From Frateuria terrea (GTDB lineage: Bacteria; Pseudomonadota; Gammaproteobacteria; Xanthomonadales; Rhodanobacteraceae), in assembly GCF_900115705.1 (NCBI RefSeq), contig NZ_FOXL01000003.1:372001-436000 (forward strand): a stretch of DNA of 64,000 nt, in the 5' to 3' direction. Positions 41,432-49,875 of this stretch are shown here, piece after piece; the first letter of the stretch is position 1, and each line of letters starts with the position of its first letter. The translations under genes and the position numbers were made by a program. The notes under the pieces were generated by a model. It ran no database searches. It was not told the origin of the DNA and saw only the letters and a program-made list of their open reading frames with translations.

Positions 41432-42715
41432 CTAGCCACCCGGCGACTGGCGCAGCGACTTGCGCAGGTCTTCCACGTGCCCGGCATCCACTGCCTCGCC
41501 CCGGTTGCCCCAGGCGTTGCGGATGTAGGTGGTGAGATCGGCGATCTGCGCGTCGTCCAGGTGGTCGGCAAAGCCCTGCATCGCCAGCCCGGTCGGTTCA
41601 GCGGCGGTCCTGGGGATGCGCGAGCCGTTGAGGATCACGTTGATCAGCGTGTCGGCACTCTTGGCCTGCACGGCCGAGCTCTGGCGCAGCGGGGGGAAGG
41701 CGCCAGGCTCGCCCTGGCCCTGCTTCAGGTGGCAGCCCTCGCAGTTGTCCACGTACAGCGCTGCGCCACGGTCGAGGGTGTCCTTGTCCACGCTGGCCAC
41801 CGCCGAGTCCTTCCGCGCCGGCAGGCTCTTGAGGTAAACCGCGATGGCCTGCAGGTCAGGCTTGCTGAGGTATTGGGTGGAGTCTTCCACCACCTCGGCC
41901 ATCGGTCCGGCGGCCGACGTGCGGCCGTTCCGGCCGGTGCCCAGGTACTGCACGATGTCCTGCTCGGGCCAGCTGCCGAGGCCGTCACGGGTGCCGCCGG
42001 CAAGGCTCGGTGCAAACGCGTTCTCGGCGAAGCCGCCGGTGAGCGGGTCGTCCTTGTCGGTGGCGCCGGCAAAGTTCTTGTCGCTATGGCAGGCACCGCA
42101 ATGGCCGAGACCCTTTACCAGGTAGGCGCCGCGGTTCCACTGCGGCGAGCGCTTCGGGTCGGGCTGGAAGGTGCCCGCGTCGAAGTACATGCCGTTCCAC
42201 ACCGCCATGACGCCACGCTGGTCGAGCGGCCACGGCAGCTCGTCGGGGCGGTGGGCCTGGCGCACCGGTGTGAGCGTGTCGAGATAGGCCTTGATCGCCA
42301 GCACGTCATCGCGGCTCAGGCGCGTGTACCAGGGGTAGGGGAAAGCCGGATACAGGTGGTCGCCCTCGCGGTCGATGCCTTCGTGCATCGCGCGGTAGAA
42401 GTCCTCGTCGGTCCAGCGCCCGATGCCGGTGTCCGGGTCCGGGGTGATGTTGCTCGAGTAGATGGTGCCGAACGGCGTCGGGATGGCGCGGTCGCCGGCA
42501 AACGGTGCGCCGCCTTCGGCGGTGTGGCAGGCCGCACAATCGCCCGCACGCACCAGGTAGCGGCCACGCGAGATCTGGCCCCAGGGGCCCGGACTCATGC
42601 GCTCGCCGAGTTTGACGGTCGATGGTGCCGCTTCATCGCGGTCGTGGCTGCAGGCCGCGCACACTGCCAGCAGCGCCAGCAGGCAACCGAAGCCGAACAG
42701 TCTTGCGGCGCTCAT
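41432..42715 (-). CDS. Triheme cytochrome c subunit of a membrane-bound GMC dehydrogenase
   Basis: The 427-residue protein has a lipoprotein-type signal (LLALLAVCAAC) and three cytochrome c domains with CAACH, CGACH and CEGCH. Family segments include YLVRAGDCAACHTAEGG, FGTIYSSNITPDPDTGIGRW, YLVKGLGHCGACHSDKN and ADLTTYIRNAWGN. It resembles the cytochrome subunit of gluconate 2-dehydrogenase and related sugar or alcohol dehydrogenases, carrying electrons from the flavoprotein to the quinone pool. The ATG overlaps the stop of the GMC gene as ATGA. Confidence 0.93.
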   Translation of the reverse strand: MSAARLFGFGCLLALLAVCAACSHDRDEAAPSTVKLGERMSPGPWGQISRGRYLVRAGDCAACHTAEGGAPFAGDRAIPTPFGTIYSSNITPDPDTGIGRWTDEDFYRAMHEGIDREGDHLYPAFPYPWYTRLSRDDVLAIKAYLDTLTPVRQAHRPDELPWPLDQRGVMAVWNGMYFDAGTFQPDPKRSPQWNRGAYLVKGLGHCGACHSDKNFAGATDKDDPLTGGFAENAFAPSLAGGTRDGLGSWPEQDIVQYLGTGRNGRTSAAGPMAEVVEDSTQYLSKPDLQAIAVYLKSLPARKDSAVASVDKDTLDRGAALYVDNCEGCHLKQGQGEPGAFPPLRQSSAVQAKSADTLINVILNGSRIPRTAAEPTGLAMQGFADHLDDAQIADLTTYIRNAWGNRGEAVDAGHVEDLRKSLRQSPGG

Positions 42716-44472
42716 GTCGTCACCAGCGGGCCAGGGTTCTTCAGATAGCGCTTCATCGCCGCGGCCGACCAGTAGGTCAGCGCGCCGACCGTGCCGGTCG
42801 GGTTGTAGCCGGCGTTCTGCGGGAACACGCTCGAGCCCATCACCCATAGATTGGGCACGTCCCAGCTCTGCAGGTAGCGGTTGACCACCGAGGTCTTCGG
42901 ATCGTTGCCCATGACCGCGCCGCCGGTGTTGTGCGTGGTCTGGTAGGGGACGATCGAGTAGGGTCCTCCGCGCTTTTTTTCGTGCACGGTGGCGCCCGGA
43001 ATCGCGCGGCCGATCTGCGCGGCCTTGTCGGTGAGGAAGCCGGACATCTTCAGCTCGTTGGGCTGGAAGTCGAAGGTCAGCCGCAGCAGCGGGTTGCCGT
43101 AGGCGTCGCGCCAGGTCGGATCGAGATCGAGGTAGCTGGAGCGGTAGCTCATCACGCTGCCGTGGGTGGCGATAGAGCAGGCGGTGAGGTAGTTCTCGTG
43201 CATCGCCTTCTTCCAGCCGGCGCCCCACTTGGGCGCCTTCTCCGGCAGGTAGTGCTGCAGGATCGGCCGGCCGCCGGTGTTCCACAGTGCGATGTAGCCG
43301 CCGCCGACGAAACCTTGCGGGCCGTGGTCGAAATTGTCGCCGTTGAATTCGTCGACCGCCTGGCCCAGCGCACCGGCTCCCATGAACGGGTTCAACCGCT
43401 CCTTCTGGAACACGTCGACCGAGGAGGTGATCTGGTAGGCGTAGTTGCGCCCGACCACGCCGGTGTTGGACACCGGGTCGTAGGGCTGGCCGATCTTCGA
43501 GACCAGCAGCAGGTGCACGTTGTGGTGGGCAAACGCGCACAGCACCACCATCTGCGCCGGCTGCTCCCATTCGTTGCCGTCGACGTCGACGTAGGTGACG
43601 CCGGTGGCGCGCTTGCCGGTGTTGTCGGTGTTGACGCGGGTGACCGCGCAATGGGTCTTGAAGCGGAAATTGTCCTTCTTCAGCAGCACCGGGAGGATGG
43701 TCGTCTGCGGGCTGGCCTTGGAGTAGTTGCCGCAACCGAACCACTCGCAGTAGCCGCAGTAGGTGCACTGGCCCATCTGCACGCCCAGCGGGTTGCGATA
43801 GGGACGCGATGCGTTGGCCGCCGGGCACGGGAAGGGCTTGAAGCCGACCTCGCGCGCGGCCTTGTCGAACAGCACGGTGGACGCACAACGCTCCAAGGGC
43901 GGCAATGGATAGCCGCGCGCCCGCGCACCCTCGAACGGATTGCCGCCGGCGACCAGCTGCCCGCCGACGTTGCCCGCCTGGCCGGAGACGCCGCAGAGGT
44001 ACTCGAAGCGGTCGTAGTGCGGCTCCAGCTCCTCGTAGGTGACACCCCAATCCTGCAGGTTCATGTCGGCAGGGATGAAACCCTTGCCGTATCGCTGCTC
44101 GGTATGCGTGCGGATGACGAAATCCTGCGGCAGGAAGCGCCAGCACTGCCCGTTCCAGTGAACGCCGGCGCCGCCGACGCCGGCGGCCGGCAGGAACGAG
44201 CCCAGATGGCGCATCGGCAGCGCGGTCTGGCTGGTGTTGTTGCGGAAGGTCATCGTTTCGCGCTCGGGCGACTCGAAGATCTGCTTGCGCACCGCGTAGC
44301 GCAGCTCGTCCTGGATGTGGTCGGTAGCGAAGTCGGGCACGGTGTCGCGCCAGGCGCCGCGCTCGAGCGCGAGCACCTGCACGCCGGCGTCGGTCAGTTC
44401 CTGCGCGATGATCGAGGCGGTCCAGCCGAAGCCGACCAGCACTACGTCCACCGGCGGCAGCCGCCGGGCCAT
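42712..44472 (-). CDS. GMC-family FAD-dependent dehydrogenase large subunit
   Basis: The 586-residue flavoprotein has an N-terminal FAD-binding site (VDVVLVGFGWTASIIAQELTDAG) and the GMC C-terminal domain (YQTTHNTGGAVMGNDPKTSVVN, LWVMGSSVFPQNAGYNPTGTVGALTYWSA). A cysteine group in the middle (QCTYCGYCEWFGCGNY) matches the 3Fe-4S-type cluster of FAD-glucose and gluconate dehydrogenases. Its neighbours are the cytochrome c and small subunits, so the complex likely oxidises a sugar or sugar acid in the periplasm. The substrate cannot be named from sequence. The start overlaps the stop of the small subunit gene as TGATG. Confidence 0.93.
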   Translation of the reverse strand: MARRLPPVDVVLVGFGWTASIIAQELTDAGVQVLALERGAWRDTVPDFATDHIQDELRYAVRKQIFESPERETMTFRNNTSQTALPMRHLGSFLPAAGVGGAGVHWNGQCWRFLPQDFVIRTHTEQRYGKGFIPADMNLQDWGVTYEELEPHYDRFEYLCGVSGQAGNVGGQLVAGGNPFEGARARGYPLPPLERCASTVLFDKAAREVGFKPFPCPAANASRPYRNPLGVQMGQCTYCGYCEWFGCGNYSKASPQTTILPVLLKKDNFRFKTHCAVTRVNTDNTGKRATGVTYVDVDGNEWEQPAQMVVLCAFAHHNVHLLLVSKIGQPYDPVSNTGVVGRNYAYQITSSVDVFQKERLNPFMGAGALGQAVDEFNGDNFDHGPQGFVGGGYIALWNTGGRPILQHYLPEKAPKWGAGWKKAMHENYLTACSIATHGSVMSYRSSYLDLDPTWRDAYGNPLLRLTFDFQPNELKMSGFLTDKAAQIGRAIPGATVHEKKRGGPYSIVPYQTTHNTGGAVMGNDPKTSVVNRYLQSWDVPNLWVMGSSVFPQNAGYNPTGTVGALTYWSAAAMKRYLKNPGPLVTT

Positions 44473-45194
44473 CAGGCGGCACCGCCGGCATGCGTCAGCG
44501 CCTCGCCCGGCACGCGGCCGATCAGGCTGACGTACGGCTGTCCGTAGGGTTTGCCGTACTCGCCGATCTCGCGCACGTAGTTGTAGCGGGGGCCGGGGAA
44601 GCCGATCAGCTTCCAGCCGGCGAAGTCACGGTTGCCGCCGTAGGCCGGATCGGCCAGGAAGCCTTCTTGGGTGTTCTGCCAGAGCAGGTTGAAGAAGGTC
44701 TTCGAAGGCAGGTCGCCGAGATCCACCTTGCCGCCTTCGAGCGCGTGCAGCACTTCGTCCTGCTGGTCGGTCTTGAGTCCGGCGAAGGACTGCTGGTATT
44801 TGGCGCGGCAGTGCTTGTCTATGCCGGCGATCGCCTGGCGGTAGATCTGTGCGGGCGTGTAGCGCAGCTGGTAGCCCTGGCTGTCGGTGCCGCTGGGCCA
44901 GGGTCCCTGCATGTACCAGCGCTCGGCCCGGCCATACGGACCGGCCAGTTGCAGGTCGATGAAGGCGGGCACGCCGGCCTTGTCGGCCCCCGGCCCGAGC
45001 GCGTCCTCGGGAATCAGGCGCGCGGTCGCTGCACGGATGAAGTCCATCTCCCCGGATTCGAAGTAGGCCGTCGACCGCACACCGCGCGCGGCGCTGCCCG
45101 TGTCGTGACCGCCGCAGGCACATAGCAGCATGCTGGCGGGGACGGCTACCCCGACCAATCTGAGGAAATCCCGGCGTGCCGGATCGTGGTTCAC
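44472..45194 (-). CDS. Gluconate 2-dehydrogenase subunit 3-like protein (TAT-exported)
   Basis: The 240-residue small subunit starts at GTG 45194, preceded by GGGAG; this places the twin-arginine motif (RRDFLRLVGVAVPASMLLCAC) right at the N-terminus. Conserved parts are EMDFIRAATARLIPEDALGPGADKAGVPAFIDLQLAGPYG and the C-terminal GGNRDFAGWKLIGFPGP. In gluconate and FAD-glucose dehydrogenases this subunit acts as the export chaperone that carries the flavoprotein through the TAT system. It is the first gene of the three-gene operon. Confidence 0.92.
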   Translation of the reverse strand: MNHDPARRDFLRLVGVAVPASMLLCACGGHDTGSAARGVRSTAYFESGEMDFIRAATARLIPEDALGPGADKAGVPAFIDLQLAGPYGRAERWYMQGPWPSGTDSQGYQLRYTPAQIYRQAIAGIDKHCRAKYQQSFAGLKTDQQDEVLHALEGGKVDLGDLPSKTFFNLLWQNTQEGFLADPAYGGNRDFAGWKLIGFPGPRYNYVREIGEYGKPYGQPYVSLIGRVPGEALTHAGGAA

Positions 45195-45547
45195 GTCTGC
45201 CGCTCCCTTCCCGCTGGAAAAAACAAGCCTAGGCAGGCGACGGTGAAAACGCGGAGTCATCAAGGTGAAGGCAAAGTGGTTATCGGCGCAAATTTTTGCG
45301 TGTCCGCTCAATAGTTTGCGATCGATCGACGTATCAAGGAGTCCGTTGACCCTGCGCTCATGGGTTCTTAAGGCGCCCGATCGCAGCCTCGAACGCGTGG
45401 CTTGCCCGCCGGCGTGAATATTTGTGAACCGCAAGCGGAAGATCGCATGCTTAATGCTTGACGCAGCAACGCTTTGGCCTGCACGCTTCCGTCACTTCCG
45501 TATGGCCAACATTCACGGTTCTGGCCGCGCAAGCGCTTGGAGGGGTC
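45195..45547. promoter_or_regulatory. Divergent promoter region with a perfect palindrome
   Basis: This 353-base gap separates the dehydrogenase operon from the response regulator gene. CGCAAATTTTTGCG (45287–45300) is a perfect inverted repeat (6-bp arms, 2-base centre) about 93 bases upstream of the GTG start and could be an operator. The stretch is also the most AT-rich in this part of the window, as expected of promoters. No gene is supported. Confidence 0.4.
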
Positions 45548-45973
45548 ATGGCGAAGGACAACCTTGTGTTGCTGGTGGAGGACGATGCGGACACGCGCGA
45601 AGTCATGGCGCTGCTGCTCGATGCTGCCGGCTACCAGGTACTGTCCGCGCGCGACGCCAAGGCCGGCATCCGGCTCATGGACGAACAGCCGGAGATCGAC
45701 GTGATCGTCACCGACGTCAACATCGGTGGCGGGCAGGACGGCATCAGCATGGCCGAGGAACTTCGCCGGCGCGGCTCCAATGCCGCCGTGGTGGTGATCT
45801 CCGGCGACCCGGAGGCCTCCAGCGACCGCCTTGGCCCGACCGCGACCTTCCTGCCCAAGCCGTACGATCGCAAGGCTCTGCTGGCCGCCATCGCCGATGC
45901 ACGCGCCAGGAATGCCCGGGCCTGCACCGTCGCCGACGAGGGCAAGCCGCCCTATTCCGGTTTATCCCACTAG
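45548..45973 (+). CDS. Stand-alone response regulator (CheY-like receiver)
   Basis: The 141-residue product is a single receiver domain with the acidic pair in LVEDDADTRE, the phospho-acceptor Asp in VIVTDVN (about residue 58), a switch Ser in VVISGD and the conserved Lys in FLPKPYD. No output domain follows; the C-terminus is a short tail (CTVADEGKPPYSGLSH). Start at ATG 45548 is preceded by GGAGGGG. It lies 81 bases upstream of the hybrid histidine kinase, which is its likely partner in a phosphorelay. Confidence 0.92.
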   Translation: MAKDNLVLLVEDDADTREVMALLLDAAGYQVLSARDAKAGIRLMDEQPEIDVIVTDVNIGGGQDGISMAEELRRRGSNAAVVVISGDPEASSDRLGPTATFLPKPYDRKALLAAIADARARNARACTVADEGKPPYSGLSH

Positions 45974-46054
45974 CCACATGAGGTAGGTTCGGTTGACGCC
46001 GGCCAAGCGGAACGCGGTCGCGTCGCGACTGCACCCCTCTGCCCGGGGAACGAT

Positions 46055-48058
46055 ATGCCGATGACACCGTCATGGACGGCCGTGGCGCGGTGCTTGCTGT
46101 GCAAGGACGGTGGCGTGGACACGAGCGGGACCCAGTCTTATCAATTGCTGGTGCAGTCCATCCTGGACTACGCCATTTTCATGGTCGATCCGCAGGGCCG
46201 GATCCGCAGCTGGAACGCCGGCGCCGAACAGATCCACGGCCATCGCGCCGCCGACATCGTCGGTCGCGCCTTCGCCCTGTTGCACACCGAAGAGGAGCGC
46301 GCCGGCGGCCGCCCCGAACTGATCCTGCACATGGCCGCGGCGCATGGCCGCTTCCAGGAGGAAGCCCAGCGGCTGCGGCGCGATGGCAGCCGTTTCTGGG
46401 CGCACGTGGTATGCGACGCCGTGCGCGACGAGCACGGCCACCTGCTCGGCTTTGCCATGGTCACCCGCGACATCACCGAGCGGCGCATGACCGAACAGCG
46501 CCTGCGCGAGGTGGAGCGGCGCTTCCGCCTGTTCGTCGACGGTGTTACCGACTGCGCCATCTGCATGCTCGACGCCAACGGTATCGTTACCGACTGGAAC
46601 GCCGGTGCCGAGCGCATCAAGGGCTACGCCGCGGCCGAGATCATCGGTCGCCCGCTGGCGCGTTTCTTCGTCAACCCGCAGGTCGCGCAGACCGCCATGA
46701 CGGTAGCCAGCGAGGAGGGCCGCTACGTCGTGGTCGACTGGCAGGTGCGCAAGGACGGTTCGCGCTTCATGGCCGAGATCGCCGTGGACGCGATCCGCGA
46801 CGGCGACGGCCAACTGCTGGGTTTTGCCAAGATCACCCGCGACATCACCGAGCGCATGGAAGCCGAGCGGCACCTGGAGGAAACCCGCGCGCAGCTGTTC
46901 CAGTCACAGAAGATCGAGGCGCTGGGCCAACTCACTGGCGGCATCGCGCACGACTTCAACAATCTCCTGCAGGGCATCATCGGTTCGCTCGAGGTCGTCG
47001 AGATGCGCCTGGCGGCCGGCCGCCAGGACGTCGACCGTTTCCTCGGCAACGCGATCGACTCGGCCAAGCGCGCGGCCACGCTGACCCACCGCCTGCTGGC
47101 CTTCGCTCGCCGCCAGCCGCTGGCGCCCAAGAGCGTCAACCTCAACGACCTGGTCGCGCAGATCGCCGAACTGCTGCCGGCTACGCTGGGCGAGCGCATA
47201 ACCCTGAAGCTCGACCTGGCGCCCGCGCTGGTGCCGGTGCTGTGCGATCCGAACCTGCTGGAGAGCGCGATCCTCAACCTGTCGATCAATGCTCGCGACG
47301 CGATGCCCGAGGGCGGCTGCCTGACCATCCGCACCGGCTCGGTGCCGCCGGGCGAGGGACCGCTGCGCCGGCCGCACAGCCTGCGCGATGCGCCGACCCT
47401 GCTGCTGCAGGTCAGCGACACCGGCGCAGGCATGACGCCCGAAGTGCGCGCGCGCGCCTTCGACCCGTTCTTCACCACCAAGCCCAAGGGCCGCGGCACC
47501 GGCCTGGGCCTGTCGATGATCCACGGCTTCGTGACCCAGTCGCGCGGCGCCATCGAGCTGGAAAGCGAGCCCGGCCACGGCACGACCGTCTCGATCTACC
47601 TGCCCAGCGGCGAGCGGCGCAGCATGCGCACGCTCGAAGGGCGCAGCACGGTTACGCGCTGGGAGCCGGCGGCCGGCGAAACCCTTCTGCTGGTCGAGGA
47701 CGAGGACATGGTGCGCGACGTGGTCGCCGGCAAGCTGCGCGAGCTGCACTACCGCGTGCTGGAGGCACGCGACGGCCACGCCGGACTGGCGATCCTCGAA
47801 TCGGACGAACATATCGACCTGCTGGTCACCGACATCGGCCTGCCCGGACTCACCGGCCTGCAGATGGTCGACATCGGACGGCGCCACCGGCCGGACCTGA
47901 AGGTGCTGTTCGTCACCGGCTACGCCGAGACCATGCCCGAGGATTGGGCCCTCGATGCCGACACCGACCTGCTGACCAAGCCGTTCGAATTCGACGCGCT
48001 GGTCCATCACATGCGCGCCCTGCTGCCGAGTCCGCTCAGGCAGGCGCAGACGCCATAG
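46055..48058 (+). CDS. PAS-PAS hybrid sensor histidine kinase with C-terminal receiver
   Basis: The 667-residue protein has two PAS domains (about 30–145 and 155–275; LDYAIFMVDPQGRIRSWNAGAE and TDCAICMLDANGIVTDWNAGAE), each closed by a TRDITER linker. The DHp helix has the H box IAHDFNNLLQGII (His about 299). The ATPase domain shows NLSINARDAMP (N box), DTGAGM and GRGTGLGLSM (G boxes). The C-terminal receiver (about 545–660) has VEDED, Asp in VTDIGLPG and Lys in LLTKPFE. No membrane helices are seen, so sensing is cytoplasmic; the NAGAE-type PAS pair often senses redox or light, but the ligand is unknown. GGGGAA precedes the ATG at 46055. Confidence 0.95.
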   Translation: MPMTPSWTAVARCLLCKDGGVDTSGTQSYQLLVQSILDYAIFMVDPQGRIRSWNAGAEQIHGHRAADIVGRAFALLHTEEERAGGRPELILHMAAAHGRFQEEAQRLRRDGSRFWAHVVCDAVRDEHGHLLGFAMVTRDITERRMTEQRLREVERRFRLFVDGVTDCAICMLDANGIVTDWNAGAERIKGYAAAEIIGRPLARFFVNPQVAQTAMTVASEEGRYVVVDWQVRKDGSRFMAEIAVDAIRDGDGQLLGFAKITRDITERMEAERHLEETRAQLFQSQKIEALGQLTGGIAHDFNNLLQGIIGSLEVVEMRLAAGRQDVDRFLGNAIDSAKRAATLTHRLLAFARRQPLAPKSVNLNDLVAQIAELLPATLGERITLKLDLAPALVPVLCDPNLLESAILNLSINARDAMPEGGCLTIRTGSVPPGEGPLRRPHSLRDAPTLLLQVSDTGAGMTPEVRARAFDPFFTTKPKGRGTGLGLSMIHGFVTQSRGAIELESEPGHGTTVSIYLPSGERRSMRTLEGRSTVTRWEPAAGETLLLVEDEDMVRDVVAGKLRELHYRVLEARDGHAGLAILESDEHIDLLVTDIGLPGLTGLQMVDIGRRHRPDLKVLFVTGYAETMPEDWALDADTDLLTKPFEFDALVHHMRALLPSPLRQAQTP

Positions 48059-48165
48059 AAGCAGCCAGGCGCACCACTGCCGTACGCCTGTAAAAACTGC
48101 CGCGTCCGGTAAAAGCTGCAAGCGTCTCGCCCACGGCCGGGCCCGCCGGCGCTGCCTGCTCAGGG

Positions 48166-48181
48166 TTGGCACGTGGCTTGT
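48166..48181 (+). promoter_or_regulatory. Candidate sigma-54 promoter before the proline-rich gene
   Basis: TTGGCACGTGGCTTGT matches the sigma-54 −24/−12 form TTGGCACG-N4-TTGC except in the last base. It lies about 36 bases upstream of the ATG at 48217. An NtrC-type activator is encoded 1.7 kb downstream. Confidence 0.4.
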
Positions 48182-48216
48182 ATGGCATGGGGTGTTCCTC
48201 CTTCACGAGGCATCCC

Positions 48217-48486
48217 ATGCACCACTTCCTGCCCTGCCCGCCGCTCGTCAATCCGATCCGCGTGCCGCGCATGCCGCCCGGCAGCATGGTGCCGTCCAAG
48301 CCGGTCGGCGATCCCGAATCGCTGCCGCCGGATCCCACGCCGCCGCAGCCCTACGACCCGGGCGACCCGGTGCGCGCGCCCAGGCCGCGCGAGCCGGATA
48401 TGCCGGCGATCGATCCGCACGAGCCCGGCGTGCCGGTACCGCGCATCGGCGACCCCGGCACGCCCATGCGCTGCTGGCTCAACTGA
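48217..48486 (+). CDS. Small proline-rich protein
   Basis: The 89-residue product starts at ATG 48217 with GAGG six bases upstream. About a quarter of the residues are proline (MVPSKPVGDPESLPPDPTPPQPYDPGDPV, then PREPDMPAIDPHEPGVPVP), with no signal peptide or membrane segment. Such a sequence is expected to be extended and disordered. No family was recognised. It lies behind a sigma-54-like promoter and 55 bases upstream of the BON protein gene. Compositional bias could produce such a frame by chance, so confidence is moderate. Confidence 0.5.
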   Translation: MHHFLPCPPLVNPIRVPRMPPGSMVPSKPVGDPESLPPDPTPPQPYDPGDPVRAPRPREPDMPAIDPHEPGVPVPRIGDPGTPMRCWLN

Positions 48487-48541
48487 CGCAAAAGTTGACA
48501 TGCCCGCTGCAATTTTTTCGCCTGCTGACACTGGAGAGGAT

Positions 48542-49591
48542 ATGAGTCGCAACGACGACAGCCAAGACGACGAACGCTCCCGCTACCGCACCCGCGACGA
48601 CCGCATCCGCGAGCGCAATCTACGCGACCCCTACGAGGCGCAGCGTCCGGTGCGTGCGTACGGCGACGATGACGATTACGCCGCCAAGCATCCCTGGCGA
48701 GCCGCCCATCCGCGCCGGGATGACGAAGGCGGGCGCGAACCGCGCTGGGACGAGCAGCCTGCCCGCTACGGCGGCGGCTACCGCGGCGACGAGGAACGGC
48801 AGTCGCGCCCGCGTGACGCCCGTGGCGATGCACGCTACGGCCTGGACACCCACGCCGAACGCCACTTCGTCGAGGGCTACCAGGACGAGGACAACCGCCG
48901 CCGCGCACACGGCTACGGCCGCAACGCCGGCGCGTGGCGGAGCGAGCCCGACTACGGCCGCGGCCGGCACGGCCAGAGCAACAGCGGCTACGACAGCGAG
49001 CGCGCCTACGGCCAGGGCAGCGACCACGACGATGCCCGCAACGACGCCAGGCGCGCCAGCTGGACACAGGAACACGACTACGACGGCCCACGCTACGGCG
49101 CACGCCGCGACTCGCCCGGCCGTGGCGACAGCGGCAGCCAGCACGCCCACACCGACACCTACGGCGGCGCCGGCTTCCGCCAGCAGGGCAAGCGCTACTG
49201 GTTCGACGAGGGCGACCAGCGCGGCCAGTACCGCGGCACCCAGCCGCGCGGCTACGAGCGCAGCGACGACCGCCTGCGCGAGCTGGCCTGCGAAACCCTG
49301 ACCGATGCAGACATCGACGCCGGCGACATCGAGGTCAGGGTGAGCCAGGGCACGGTCACACTGGAAGGCAGCGTGCCCGTGCGCTGGATGAAGCATGCAG
49401 CGGAGGACCTCGTCGACGACCTCGGCGGTGTCAAGGACATCCAGAACCATCTGCGCGTGGGACGCGGCAGTTCGGGTGGCGCGCAGGCATCGCCGGGTAC
49501 CCCCGCTTCGCCGCCATCCGTCGGCGGCACGGGCACCACCGGCACGACGCCGCCCAGCACCGGCGACGTCGGCGGACGCAGCAGACATTGA
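48542..49591 (+). CDS. BON-domain protein with long charged disordered region
   Basis: The 349-residue product starts at ATG 48542 after GGAGAGGAT. Residues 1–235 are a low-complexity stretch rich in Arg, Asp, Gly and Tyr (SRYRTRDDRIRERNLRDPYE, RRAHGYGRNAGAWRSEPDYG). A BON domain follows at about 240–305 (DDRLRELACETLTDADIDAGDIEVRVSQGTVTLEGSVPVRWMKHAAEDL), and a Ser/Gly/Thr-rich tail ends the chain. BON domains bind phospholipid or other hydrophobic surfaces and occur in stress proteins such as OsmY. No signal peptide is seen. It fits the stress theme of the surrounding genes. Confidence 0.85.
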   Translation: MSRNDDSQDDERSRYRTRDDRIRERNLRDPYEAQRPVRAYGDDDDYAAKHPWRAAHPRRDDEGGREPRWDEQPARYGGGYRGDEERQSRPRDARGDARYGLDTHAERHFVEGYQDEDNRRRAHGYGRNAGAWRSEPDYGRGRHGQSNSGYDSERAYGQGSDHDDARNDARRASWTQEHDYDGPRYGARRDSPGRGDSGSQHAHTDTYGGAGFRQQGKRYWFDEGDQRGQYRGTQPRGYERSDDRLRELACETLTDADIDAGDIEVRVSQGTVTLEGSVPVRWMKHAAEDLVDDLGGVKDIQNHLRVGRGSSGGAQASPGTPASPPSVGGTGTTGTTPPSTGDVGGRSRH

Positions 49592-49875
49592 CGCCTTGCA
49601 CGCGCCTGCCTGCCCGGCACGCCGGCAGGCGCGGTGCAGCGGCTACGCGGCTACGCGCGTGGGGCGTACGCCAGGCGCATGTCAGTCAAGCCTTACAACC
49701 GGGAACATCTCTTCGACGCAGCTTGCACTTCGCTTGCGGCATCGTCGGTGTTGTCCACGCCGACCTGGCAAGCGCTGCACAGCTGCGGCTGTCGCCGTGG
49801 ATACGCGGACGCGCAGACGCGACCGATCCTTCCACGCGACAGCTCGGGGTCGCTGACCCCCCTTCCGGTGAAATT

